This document shows, in pieces, positions 24,993-32,979 of a stretch of DNA of 64,000 nucleotides. The notes under the pieces are model-generated. The model ran no database searches. It was not told the origin of the DNA and was given only the letters and a program-made list of their open reading frames with translations. The number at the start of each line of letters is the position of its first letter. Positions within the stretch are counted from its first letter, which is position 1. The DNA is from Chryseobacterium sp. JUb7 (GTDB taxonomy: Bacteria; Bacteroidota; Bacteroidia; Flavobacteriales; Weeksellaceae), in contig NZ_JANUFF010000011.1 of the NCBI RefSeq assembly GCF_024806495.1, forward strand, positions 104,450-168,449, given 5' to 3'. Position numbers and translations under genes: made by a program.

Positions 24993-25854
24993 CTAAAAGT
25001 TTGTTTAATCCTACAGCAGCCTCTCCTAATCTTGGTCCGAAACTTGAAACCAAGCCTCCGTCCATTGCAATAATCTTTTTGTTTTTACCCGCGTTTGTTT
25101 GCGAAACACCCGGCATTTTTAAAGCACCTTCATTTCCACCGGCACCTTCTAATCCGCTTGAGAAAAAGAATAGTACGTCAGGGTTTGCTTTTACAACCGC
25201 TTCAGGAGTCAATGGTTTGAAATCTTCGAAATCAGTTACTGCATTTTCACCGCCCGCAAGACCGATCAATGCGTCCATTGGTGTATTTTTACCTGAAACC
25301 ATCAACATATTTCCTCTTGCGTAGATGAACAATACTTTTGGTTTTTTCGCGATAGGCTGAATTTGTTTTAAATCAGCATCAATTTTATCATTTAATTTCT
25401 GATAATCTGAGTTTCCGATCGCTTTTGCTACGTCTGCGATTAATTTTTTGGTTCCGTCAACGGTAAATTCCTGTTTAAAAGTTTCAGCTTTGATTCCCGA
25501 AGACTTGATTTTCCCCATTAATTCAGGGTTGATATCTTTATCAGAAGCTAAAATTAAGGTTGGATTTACCGCCATGATCGGCTCAATCGTCATTGATCTC
25601 ATATGACCCAAATCTTTAGCAGTAGCTTTTAAAGATTCCGGATATGTACTCGTAACGTCAGTACCTACGATTTCTTTTTCGTGACCTAAAGCTGCTACAA
25701 TTTCTGTAATTCCGCCATTAAGGGTTACGATTTTATTATTAGATTTTGGTGTTTCTGAAGTAGTTTCAGTAGCATTTTCCGATTTTGCTCCTGTTTCTTT
25801 TTTACATGAATACACTGCAACAAGTACCGATGCTGCCAATATGAATTTTTTCAT
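24976..25854 (-). CDS. hmuT: Haem ABC transporter substrate-binding lipoprotein
   Basis: 292 residues, periplasmic binding lobe pair of the cobalamin/haem type (class III). Lipoprotein signal with Cys17 (VAVYSCKKE), then a Thr/Ser-rich linker and the N-lobe starting at KIVTLNGGITEIVAALGHEKEIVGTD. A helix joins the lobes (LKQIQPIAKKPKVLFIYARG). HmuT delivers haem taken up by the TonB receptor and HmuY to HmuUV. It lies 24 nt after hmuY. Confidence 0.92.
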   Translation of the reverse strand: MKKFILAASVLVAVYSCKKETGAKSENATETTSETPKSNNKIVTLNGGITEIVAALGHEKEIVGTDVTSTYPESLKATAKDLGHMRSMTIEPIMAVNPTLILASDKDINPELMGKIKSSGIKAETFKQEFTVDGTKKLIADVAKAIGNSDYQKLNDKIDADLKQIQPIAKKPKVLFIYARGNMLMVSGKNTPMDALIGLAGGENAVTDFEDFKPLTPEAVVKANPDVLFFFSSGLEGAGGNEGALKMPGVSQTNAGKNKKIIAMDGGLVSSFGPRLGEAAVGLNKLLVENTK

Positions 25855-25878
25855 GATATACTATTTAATTGATTTATT

Positions 25879-26985
25879 TTATAAAGGATTATATTCGAAT
25901 TCAGGAAAACCTCTGACTCCGTCTTTCGTAATTTTTGAGAATTTAAGTTTGAAATAATTTCCTTCAGGATCTTTGATCACATAAAAACGGTCTCCATAAA
26001 CTTCAAGCCCATTTACTCCTACAGGATTTCTCCAGTTTGGACCGATAGAACGCTGATCGTTGTAGATAAATTTGGATGCATCCACATCTGATTTTTTAAA
26101 ATCTTTATATGTTTGTGCAGCAACATTGGCAGCTACTTTAACTTCATATGAAGCAGCCCCTCCTACAATATTAGTCGTTACAAAATCACCGTAAATATAG
26201 GTTCCTGAACCCGGAATAACATTTGTAAATACAGTAAAATTGAGGTCCCAGTCTTTTTTCTCAGGCTGAATAAATACTTCTTTATTATTTACAAGACTTA
26301 CAAAATTAAAATTGTAAGCAGCATTTTTAGCAATAATTAATTCCTTATGAGTAGTAGCATTTAATTCTGCATATTTTACTTTATAACCGTCACCTGATCT
26401 TACAACCTGAACTTTCATCCATCCACGACTATCTCCTCCTGTAGTAATAGATCCTACAGGAACACTACCTGTATATAGGTCTTTGCCCATATTCACAAGA
26501 TAAATAGCATTTTCAGAATCTACCGCACTGATATCTGCTATTGCAGTACGATCAGTAGGAAAGTTTCCGTTAACATCATCGATATAGGATACGTTGGCAG
26601 GATTAAAATTAGCTACCTGTATCTGATTTTTCAACGCCGTTACATCAACTTCTTTCACCAAGTCGATATCCGTAGCATTAGGAATATTTCCTGCTGCCAT
26701 CATAATTGATGAATTGATAATCACTTTGAATGAACTTCCTGAATAAAATCCCATGTCCCAGTCTGTTCTTTTGGTAAACGTCTGTTTTGGCTGTTCTTTA
26801 CCTCCTACAATGGTAATATCACTAAGATCCAACCATACCTGATTTGGCTGTGTAGGTCCGCCAACATTAGCATCCACAAGAATACCGTCTGAAGGCAAAA
26901 CTGCTACAGGGTCTTCATTATCATTAATACAAGATTGGGTTACTAGTGATGTTCCTATTAAAAGATAAAATAGTATTTTTTTCAT
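25879..26985 (-). CDS. hmuY: HmuY-family haem-binding lipoprotein
   Basis: 368 residues. Lipoprotein signal with Cys19 (SLVTQSC), so a surface or periplasmic haemophore as in Porphyromonas HmuY, which takes haem from host proteins and hands it to its receptor. The fold is recognised from paired blocks WLDLSDITIV, TDWDMGFYSGSSF (Trp76-Asp77) and KKDWDLNFTVFTN. It lies between the TonB receptor (10 nt) and hmuT. A paralogue with a T9SS tail is encoded at 30238. The haem ligands cannot be assigned from sequence alone. Confidence 0.9.
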   Translation of the reverse strand: MKKILFYLLIGTSLVTQSCINDNEDPVAVLPSDGILVDANVGGPTQPNQVWLDLSDITIVGGKEQPKQTFTKRTDWDMGFYSGSSFKVIINSSIMMAAGNIPNATDIDLVKEVDVTALKNQIQVANFNPANVSYIDDVNGNFPTDRTAIADISAVDSENAIYLVNMGKDLYTGSVPVGSITTGGDSRGWMKVQVVRSGDGYKVKYAELNATTHKELIIAKNAAYNFNFVSLVNNKEVFIQPEKKDWDLNFTVFTNVIPGSGTYIYGDFVTTNIVGGAASYEVKVAANVAAQTYKDFKKSDVDASKFIYNDQRSIGPNWRNPVGVNGLEVYGDRFYVIKDPEGNYFKLKFSKITKDGVRGFPEFEYNPL

Positions 26986-26995
26986 TGTAATAATT

Positions 26996-29128
26996 TTAAA
27001 AATTGTAGTTTACTCTGGCAAAATAACTTCTGCCATAGAATAGGTTCTGGTCTCCGGCTGCTGCATTGTGTCCATCACCTGAAGTCACGGTATTTCTTAT
27101 TGTTGAAACATCAAAGATGTTTTTGATACCTAGACTCACTTCAAAATGATTCTTAAAGAAAGGCTGGGTAACCGTAAAGTTCAGCATATTAAAGTCCTGA
27201 ACTTCACCCAAAACAAATTGTCCGGGATCTGTGCTTATGCTTGTGGAAGGTGTGTAAGTATACTGCTTTCTTTTACCGGTGTATTTATAATAGAGTGCAA
27301 AAAGCGTTTTTGTATTATCCAAAGTATAGTTGGCACCTAAGTTAGCTTCAAGGTAGAAATTGTAGTCGCTCGGCGAAGTAATCTGTCCTGTATTTAACGC
27401 CTGAGAAATACCCATTACCGAAACTCCGGTATTTAATGAGAAGTTATCTTTTCTAAGATTTAATCCTCCGCCAAATAAAAGAGATTTGTAATTATCTACA
27501 TTCAAATACGTATATTTCAGGGGCTGAAGATTTACAATTACGCTTTCAATTCTGTCATTAACATCCAGATACATTCCTGATAAGCTCAGGTTAAACTTCC
27601 ATGCTCCTGAAGAAGTTGTATTATAATCCCAGAATAATCCTGCAGAATAACCGGTTTCCGGTTTTAGATTTTCATTTCCACGAATATCGTGATTGTTATC
27701 TACTACATATGTGTATAATTCATCGTAGGTCGGAAATCTATTTGCAGATCCGAATACCGCACGAATATCTGAATTTTGAGAAGTATTAAATTTCGCTGTT
27801 ACAGAATAGTTGTATTGTGAATCGAATCTATCGCTTAATGCTAATCTTACTCCGGGACGTAATGACAGCCAGTTATTAACATTCCATTCTGCCGATAAGA
27901 AATTAGCATAATTGAATATTGTTCTTTCTATACTTTTCCCGTTATTATTAGATTCAAATGTCACAGAATTGGCGTACCCATTCGTTCTGTCCAATTCATA
28001 TCCCAACTGGAAATTAATTTTATCACTATTCAGGAAATTACTGAACATCCCTCTTGAATACAACACTTTTGATTCGTAGAAAGTAAGTTTTGGATCTTTT
28101 GACATAATCTGTCTGTTTGGAACGTCATAATTATAATCCTGATATTTTCTTTCCTGAGTCTGATAAGAGAAGTCTCCGGTATAATTTATTCTTCCGATCT
28201 GAGTCTGAATATTAAACTGATGAAGCCATCTGTTGGTAAAATAATCTGTGTCTTTTGCTATAAAAGTTTTATCTCCAGAACTATAGTCAGGACTGATAAG
28301 CTGGTTATAGCTGTTAATTTCTTCGTTAAGATAGTTTACTTTATAAAAGAAAGATGTTTTTCCTTTGGCATAACGTATGGCAGCATTGGTGATCAACTGA
28401 TCTTTTGGAAGCCATTCGTAACCTCTGTTACCGTCATTTCCTTCGCTGAAATATTTATATCCGTTATATCTCCCTTTATATCCCTGAAAATCGTTATGAT
28501 TAATATCGGCAGTTACCGTCCAGTTATCATTGATTCTGTATCCTAAATTTAAAGACTGAACATGTCGTCCATTTCCTTTTTTAAACCAGTCATAGTCTTT
28601 ACCCACCGTTTCTTCCTGCAAAGAAATCTGGGCATTGAATTTTCTTGCGTAATTTTTCTTGGTGATAATATTAATAACCCCTGCCACTGCATTATTACCA
28701 TACTCAACTCCCATAGACCCTTTTACAATTTCTATTCTTTCAATATTATTAACATTGATTTTTGTAAGATCTACCAGGTTTCCCATCCCCTGATCGCTTA
28801 CGACAGGGATGTTATCAATCAAAACTTTAGTATATTGTCCGCTAAGTCCAAGAATATTGGCATTGGAATCTCCGGTTCCTGAATTAGGCTGAACTAAAAT
28901 ATTAAGATTTTGGTTAAGAACTTCAGCTGCATTGGTTACAGCCATATTTTTAATCTGCTGTGCATCAATTACTTCAACTTTATAAATAGATTTATTGATA
29001 GATTGTTGCATATATTGCCCCGTGATGACAACTTCTTCTATTTTATTTTGATTAAGAGAATCTTTTTCCTGTGCATTCATCCAAAAGAACATGGATAATG
29101 ATAGAATGGAAAGCACTTTCTTCTTCAT
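26996..29128 (-). CDS. hmuR: TonB-dependent haem receptor
   Basis: 710-residue outer-membrane beta-barrel with N-terminal plug. Signal peptide ends at ...FFWMNAQ; the plug starts with EEVVITGQYMQQSINKSIYKVEVID and ends ERIEIVKGSMGVEYGNNAVAGVINIITKK. The barrel has the receptor motif region NRFPTYDELY ... NNHDIRGNENLKPETG, which resembles the FRAP/NPNL box of haem receptors and includes a His. The final strand ends in Phe. It is the first gene of the haem operon. Haem specificity is inferred from the operon and this box. Confidence 0.92.
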   Translation of the reverse strand: MKKKVLSILSLSMFFWMNAQEKDSLNQNKIEEVVITGQYMQQSINKSIYKVEVIDAQQIKNMAVTNAAEVLNQNLNILVQPNSGTGDSNANILGLSGQYTKVLIDNIPVVSDQGMGNLVDLTKINVNNIERIEIVKGSMGVEYGNNAVAGVINIITKKNYARKFNAQISLQEETVGKDYDWFKKGNGRHVQSLNLGYRINDNWTVTADINHNDFQGYKGRYNGYKYFSEGNDGNRGYEWLPKDQLITNAAIRYAKGKTSFFYKVNYLNEEINSYNQLISPDYSSGDKTFIAKDTDYFTNRWLHQFNIQTQIGRINYTGDFSYQTQERKYQDYNYDVPNRQIMSKDPKLTFYESKVLYSRGMFSNFLNSDKINFQLGYELDRTNGYANSVTFESNNNGKSIERTIFNYANFLSAEWNVNNWLSLRPGVRLALSDRFDSQYNYSVTAKFNTSQNSDIRAVFGSANRFPTYDELYTYVVDNNHDIRGNENLKPETGYSAGLFWDYNTTSSGAWKFNLSLSGMYLDVNDRIESVIVNLQPLKYTYLNVDNYKSLLFGGGLNLRKDNFSLNTGVSVMGISQALNTGQITSPSDYNFYLEANLGANYTLDNTKTLFALYYKYTGKRKQYTYTPSTSISTDPGQFVLGEVQDFNMLNFTVTQPFFKNHFEVSLGIKNIFDVSTIRNTVTSGDGHNAAAGDQNLFYGRSYFARVNYNF

Positions 29129-29145
29129 AGACGCAAAATTTTTCG

Positions 29146-29153
29146 CAAATATA
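29146..29153 (-). promoter_or_regulatory. -7 box of the haem uptake operon
   Basis: On the minus strand TATATTTG followed by C, a perfect TAnnTTTGC, 17 nt upstream of the receptor ATG. It lies 6 nt from the left operator site (29159), so a bound regulator could cover this promoter too. Confidence 0.6.
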
Positions 29154-29158
29154 GGGCT

Positions 29159-29212
29159 TTATTTAGAACAATTAAAAATAATTATGTATTTTTGTGGAAC
29201 AATTCTAAATAA
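29159..29212. promoter_or_regulatory. 54-bp paired operator module between the two divergent haem-locus promoters
   Basis: Left site TTATTTAGAACAATT (29159-29173) and an inverted right site AACAATTCTAAATAA (29198-29212) flank a plus-strand -7 box TATTTTTG (29187-29194) for the gene at 29223. An identically spaced 54-bp module precedes the gene at 30238. Each site looks like an imperfect TTTAGAAT-N-ATTCTAAA palindrome. Because the controlled genes serve haem uptake, a Fur-type iron repressor is the simplest candidate; this is inference. Confidence 0.75.
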
Positions 29213-29222
29213 AAATAACGTT

Positions 29223-30038
29223 ATGAATTTAAAACTACTTTTAGGAACCTTAATGTTAACGGCTGTTACAGCTAATGCACAAGTAGCAACAATTAATGAA
29301 AACTTCGACAACTTTACAGCAGGAAATACTACTTTCCCTCAAAACGGGTGGTCTGCAGTGGTAGCATCACCTACAAACTCATTCCCTCCTGTACCTCCGA
29401 GAATGATTGTTGCCGCAGATACAAATTCTAATAACAAATACATTCAATCATATGCTGGTAACAATCCATCGGATCCATCATATCTTATTACTCCTCAGAT
29501 TGTAGTGCCTGCCGGAGATAAAACTTTGTCATTTGCTGCTACCGCTGTAGATCCTTATACAAGCCCGGCAACAATTCAAATCGGAGTAGCATCCAACCCG
29601 GCGGATATGTCAACTTTTGTTGCAGTAGGAAGTCCCATTACGATTACTGGTCCCGGAACAATCCAGAATATTAATGTTCCGATCCCAGCTTCTAACGGTT
29701 CATACCTTGTTTTTAAATTTACTCCGACAATAGCCCACACTGCTATTCAGATCGATAACGTAGTATACAACACGACTTCTACTTTAGGAATCTCTGATGC
29801 TACAAAATCTAAAGAAGAAATTAAATTCGCTGTAAACTCAGACAACACAGCATTACAGTTTATCGCGAAAAAAGATCCTAAGAATGTGCAGGTATATTCT
29901 GCCTTAGGACAAAAAGTATCAGAAGGGAAATTAAGCGATCAGAAATTTGACATCAGCGCTTTACAGGCAGGTGTTTATTTTATCCTAATTGAAACTGCTG
30001 AAGGAACTGCTGTAAAATCAAAATTCATTAAGAAATAA
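29223..30038 (+). CDS. T9SS-secreted protein with choice-of-anchor J-like domain
   Basis: 271 residues from the ATG at 29223, which begins a signal peptide (MNLKLLLGTLMLTAVTANA); longer in-frame starts would run through the operator and are rejected. The mature N-terminal domain (NENFDNFTAGNTTFPQNGWSAV ... YLITPQIVVPAG) resembles choice-of-anchor J/cleaved-adhesin beta-sandwich modules. The last 75 residues (VQVYSALGQKVSEGKLSD ... AGVYFILIE ... SKFIKK) form a type IX sorting domain, so it should be secreted or placed on the surface. It shares the haem-locus operator with the receptor operon. Ligand unknown. Confidence 0.82.
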   Translation: MNLKLLLGTLMLTAVTANAQVATINENFDNFTAGNTTFPQNGWSAVVASPTNSFPPVPPRMIVAADTNSNNKYIQSYAGNNPSDPSYLITPQIVVPAGDKTLSFAATAVDPYTSPATIQIGVASNPADMSTFVAVGSPITITGPGTIQNINVPIPASNGSYLVFKFTPTIAHTAIQIDNVVYNTTSTLGISDATKSKEEIKFAVNSDNTALQFIAKKDPKNVQVYSALGQKVSEGKLSDQKFDISALQAGVYFILIETAEGTAVKSKFIKK

Positions 30039-30066
30039 GATTTATTAGACTATAATTTGCATTTTC

Positions 30067-30102
30067 AAAGCTGGTTAATCTGTTGATTAACCAGCTTTTT
30101 TT
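30067..30102 (+). terminator. Strong intrinsic terminator between the two T9SS protein genes
   Basis: Perfect 14-bp stem AAAGCTGGTTAATC (30067-30080) with its complement (30085-30098), 4-nt loop, then T residues. It separates the units at 29223 and 30238, which explains why the second carries its own operator module. Confidence 0.92.
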
Positions 30103-30160
30103 GTTTGCCAGATGCGTAGATTACAAAAATTTAAAATTAAACACGACAAATATCATGTTT

Positions 30161-30214
30161 TTATTTAGAATGATTAAAAATAAATATCTACTTTTGTGGA
30201 ATCATTCTAAATAA
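30161..30214. promoter_or_regulatory. Second 54-bp paired operator module, before the HmuY-like T9SS gene
   Basis: Left site TTATTTAGAATGATT (30161-30175) and right site AATCATTCTAAATAA (30200-30214), exact reverse complements of each other, flank the -7 box TACTTTTG (30189-30196). Total length and site spacing equal those of the module at 29159-29212. The ATG of the regulated gene is 24 nt downstream. No separate -33 TTG is seen; its place is taken by the left site. Confidence 0.78.
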
Positions 30215-30237
30215 CAGAAAATAAACATTAAGATATT

Positions 30238-31521
30238 ATGAAAACAAAACTACTCCTTGCTTCAATGTTTGCATTAAGTGTAAATCAGACAGCATTAGCT
30301 CAGGTAGATGCCAACGGATACAACACAGTAAACCTGACAATGGGCCCTTCTTATCAGAACCGTGTATTTTTTGATCTTAGCTCAAACAGTATCGTTTCTC
30401 AGCCAGCCAATACATGGGACGTCGCATTCTACAGAAACTCTGCAATGAATTTTGGAACAAGAATTAATGATGCTCAGAATATTGAAGTATATCAGGCATC
30501 TGCAACGCCTTCGGACTGGAACAATATTACAACAAACAATGTTTCAACCTATGGTGCGGCTTTATACAACCCGGATGTAACCACTACCCTCCAGGAAGGA
30601 GCTTTCGAACAGGGATCTGCCACTTATGGCTGGGGAGATTATAATGGGGGAACTCATCACATAGAAGGAAAAGTGATCTTTGTTTTAAAATATCTGACTT
30701 CAGGGCAGTATGTGAAATTCATGATTGATGATTATTTTGGAGGGTACACTTTCAAATATGCAATCTGGGATACAGCAACTTCTTCTTGGGGAGCTACACA
30801 AACTAAAACAATTGCTAACGGAGCTGATGATGCTTACTTCAACTATTTCTCTTTTGCAACAAATGATAAAGTAGCTAACCTTGAGCCCGCAAAAGCAAGC
30901 TGGGACCTAATGTTCACAAGATACTGGACTTTTTATGGCAATATCATGATGTACAGAATGGCAGGAGTTGTTCAGAATTCAAATATTACTGTAGCAAGAG
31001 TACAACCTGAAACACAGGCAACAGCTACCTCAACTTTACCTGCTTCAACTGCATTCTCAAGCAATATCACAACTATCGGGCACTCTTGGAAGCCAACAAG
31101 TGGAGCTCCTATTTCCGATGTGGTTTATTATGTAAAACAAGGTTCAGATTACTACAGAATGTATTTCATTTCAAATGACGGTACTTCTACAGGTAATATG
31201 TATTTTAAATATAAAAATATTACTTCAACATTAGGTGTTACCGATGTTGCCAATAAAAAAGCTTCTTTCGGGATCTATCCAAACCCTACAACTGCTGATA
31301 AGCAAGTAACTGTTTTATTCGATGTTAAAGAAAAAACAGGAAACAAAGGAAGTGTAGAAGTATATGATCTATCAGGTAAAAAAGTATATTCAGCAGAATT
31401 GACAAATCAGACTGGTTTCTATAAGCAGGATTTAAACCTATCTCATCTTTCTTCAGGAAATTATTTAGTAAAAATTAATTTCGGTGGAAGTTCAGAAACC
31501 AAAAAACTGATTGTAAAATAA
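30238..31521 (+). CDS. HmuY-like protein with T9SS C-terminal sorting domain, candidate secreted haemophore
   Basis: 427 residues. Signal peptide MKTKLLLASMFALSVNQTALA. The body is a paralogue of HmuY at 25879: RVFFDLSSNSIV and NTWDVAFYRNSAM (Trp60-Asp61) match WLDLSDITIV and TDWDMGFYSGSSF, and KASWDLMFTRYWTF matches KKDWDLNFTVFTN. Unlike HmuY it has no lipoprotein Cys. The last ~85 residues (FGIYPNPTTADKQ ... EVYDLSGKKVYSAEL ... SSGNYLVKINFGG ... KLIVK) are a standard type A T9SS sorting domain, so it should leave the cell or sit on the surface. Controlled by the same operator type as the haem operon. Haem binding is inferred. Confidence 0.85.
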   Translation: MKTKLLLASMFALSVNQTALAQVDANGYNTVNLTMGPSYQNRVFFDLSSNSIVSQPANTWDVAFYRNSAMNFGTRINDAQNIEVYQASATPSDWNNITTNNVSTYGAALYNPDVTTTLQEGAFEQGSATYGWGDYNGGTHHIEGKVIFVLKYLTSGQYVKFMIDDYFGGYTFKYAIWDTATSSWGATQTKTIANGADDAYFNYFSFATNDKVANLEPAKASWDLMFTRYWTFYGNIMMYRMAGVVQNSNITVARVQPETQATATSTLPASTAFSSNITTIGHSWKPTSGAPISDVVYYVKQGSDYYRMYFISNDGTSTGNMYFKYKNITSTLGVTDVANKKASFGIYPNPTTADKQVTVLFDVKEKTGNKGSVEVYDLSGKKVYSAELTNQTGFYKQDLNLSHLSSGNYLVKINFGGSSETKKLIVK

Positions 31522-31600
31522 TACAAAGTGAATTGTAAATCATCAATTAGTTACAATTCATGATACAATCTAAATTTTAATACTTTCTATTTTTTCTAAT

Positions 31601-31631
31601 AAAAGGCTGCTCATATCATGAACAGCCTTTT
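31601..31631. terminator. Two-way terminator between convergent genes
   Basis: Stem AAAAGGCTG (31601-31609) with CAGCCTTTT (31623-31631) plus inner TCA/TGA pairs; T-rich on the plus side and A-rich before it, so it may serve both the gene at 30238 and the minus-strand monooxygenase gene. Confidence 0.8.
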
Positions 31632-31711
31632 AATTTTTTATAAAGTTCAGAGGGTAGAAATTACTTTTAAAGCCCCTTCTTCCAGCTTCAGTCAGTCTTC
31701 CAGCCTAAAAC

Positions 31712-32002
31712 TTACAGTGTTTTATATCCTTTATATACTTGTGTAGAGCTTTCCAGCATTTTCGAAACATCTTTTCTGAAATCAAGCAAATGATCCTGCC
31801 CATTGTGACGGTTCAGATGTTCCTCACTCTCCCATAACTCAACCATAAAGAAAGTACCTTTATTGTCTTTATCTTCAATAAGATCGTATTGCAGACAGCC
31901 TTCTTCCTTTCTGGTTTCTCTTACTAAAGTCTGAAAAAGTTCAACCGCTTCCATCAAATAGTTTTCATTAAACCTGAAAAGCGCGATTACATGTATATTC
32001 AT
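31712..32002 (-). CDS. Antibiotic biosynthesis monooxygenase (ABM) family protein
   Basis: 96 residues from the ATG at 32002 (MNIHVIALFRFNENYLMEAV). Single ABM ferredoxin-like domain, typical of small cofactor-free quinol monooxygenases (YgiN type): block RKEEGCLQYDLIEDKDNKGTFFMVELWESEEHLNRHNGQDHLL. It usually forms a dimer in the cytosol. A longer in-frame start at 32047 would add a hydrophobic, A/T-encoded stretch and is rejected. Despite the family name there is no antibiotic cluster nearby. Isolated unit before the sulfur genes. Confidence 0.88.
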   Translation of the reverse strand: MNIHVIALFRFNENYLMEAVELFQTLVRETRKEEGCLQYDLIEDKDNKGTFFMVELWESEEHLNRHNGQDHLLDFRKDVSKMLESSTQVYKGYKTL

Positions 32003-32093
32003 TATTATTTTTTTAATGATGTAAATGTAGAATATTTTCAAAATCAAAAGTATTTTTCCACCTTTTATTTTTCCACATTAAAGAAAATTTATA

Positions 32094-32978
32094 TCAGAAA
32101 ACAGATTTATAGATCGTTATTGAACTCATGACAATAACTAAAATTCCGATTACTATAAACATACTTTTTACGGGTAATTTTGCCGTAAGCATTGCTGAAA
32201 AAGGAGCCGTAACAATTCCTCCGATCAGTAAGCCTAAAATGATACTCCAATGCTGAATTCCCAATGTAAAAATAAAAGTAATAGCGGCCGTTAAGGTTAA
32301 AATAAATTTAGCGACAGTAGAACTTCCTACCGCAAATCTTGGAGTAAAAGAATTCTTAATTAAAGTACCCGTTACCAGTGGGCCCCATCCTCCGCCTGCA
32401 AAAGCATCGATAAAACCGCCAATGACACCAAGCCTTGTAAGATTCGTTTTCTTTTTCAGCTTTTTATCCTGTTTTTTCTTAAAAGCATTCGATAAAATCT
32501 GAATTCCCAGATATAAGGTATAAAAAGAAATAACAGTTTTGGTTATTTTCGAATAATATTCACCGAGATAGGTCAGTGAAACCGCTCCTATTACTGCTCC
32601 GATAATAGCAGGAATAGCTAATTTTTTCACTAAACTTTTACTTACATTTTTCAGCTTGATATGGCTGATACTTCCGGCTGCCGTTGTAAAACTTTCTGCT
32701 GAATGAATACTAGCACTTACAGCGTGCGGAGGAATCCCCAGGAATAAAAGAGTCGTTGTACAAATCACACCATAGCCCATCCCCATAGAGCCTGCTACAA
32801 TTTCTGCCAAAAACCCAACCAGCATCATCCAGTAAAAAATGTAATGGTCTCTCGCTAAAATGGTCAGTAATTCATCGAGATATCCTAATTCATACATCGA
32901 GAAAACCACGATCAACAATACTGCCAGTGTTATAAAAAGCACGTTGAGCCTGAGTTGAATTTTTCTTGAAATTACCAT
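32094..32978 (-). CDS. TSUP (TauE/SafE) family membrane transporter, probable sulfite/sulfate permease
   Basis: 294 residues with about eight membrane helices; the first is near 12-30. Family blocks: GFLAEIVAGSMGMGYGVICTTTLLFLGIPPHAVSASIHSAESF in repeat one and IGGFIDAFAGGGWGPLVTGTLIKN in repeat two. It starts one base after the cysN stop, as the last gene of the Rrf2-cysHDN unit. The position supports a sulfur oxyanion; sulfate import or sulfite export are both possible. Confidence 0.9.
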   Translation of the reverse strand: MVISRKIQLRLNVLFITLAVLLIVVFSMYELGYLDELLTILARDHYIFYWMMLVGFLAEIVAGSMGMGYGVICTTTLLFLGIPPHAVSASIHSAESFTTAAGSISHIKLKNVSKSLVKKLAIPAIIGAVIGAVSLTYLGEYYSKITKTVISFYTLYLGIQILSNAFKKKQDKKLKKKTNLTRLGVIGGFIDAFAGGGWGPLVTGTLIKNSFTPRFAVGSSTVAKFILTLTAAITFIFTLGIQHWSIILGLLIGGIVTAPFSAMLTAKLPVKSMFIVIGILVIVMSSITIYKSVF

Positions 32979-32979
32979 A

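Noticed and set aside
28220..28882. Plus-strand reading frames over the TonB receptor gene
   Set aside because: Antisense shadows of a strongly conserved barrel; no start signals and no recognisable domain.
29091..29222. Extended N-terminus of the T9SS protein at 29223
   Set aside because: It would translate the operator and promoter and place the signal peptide inside the protein.
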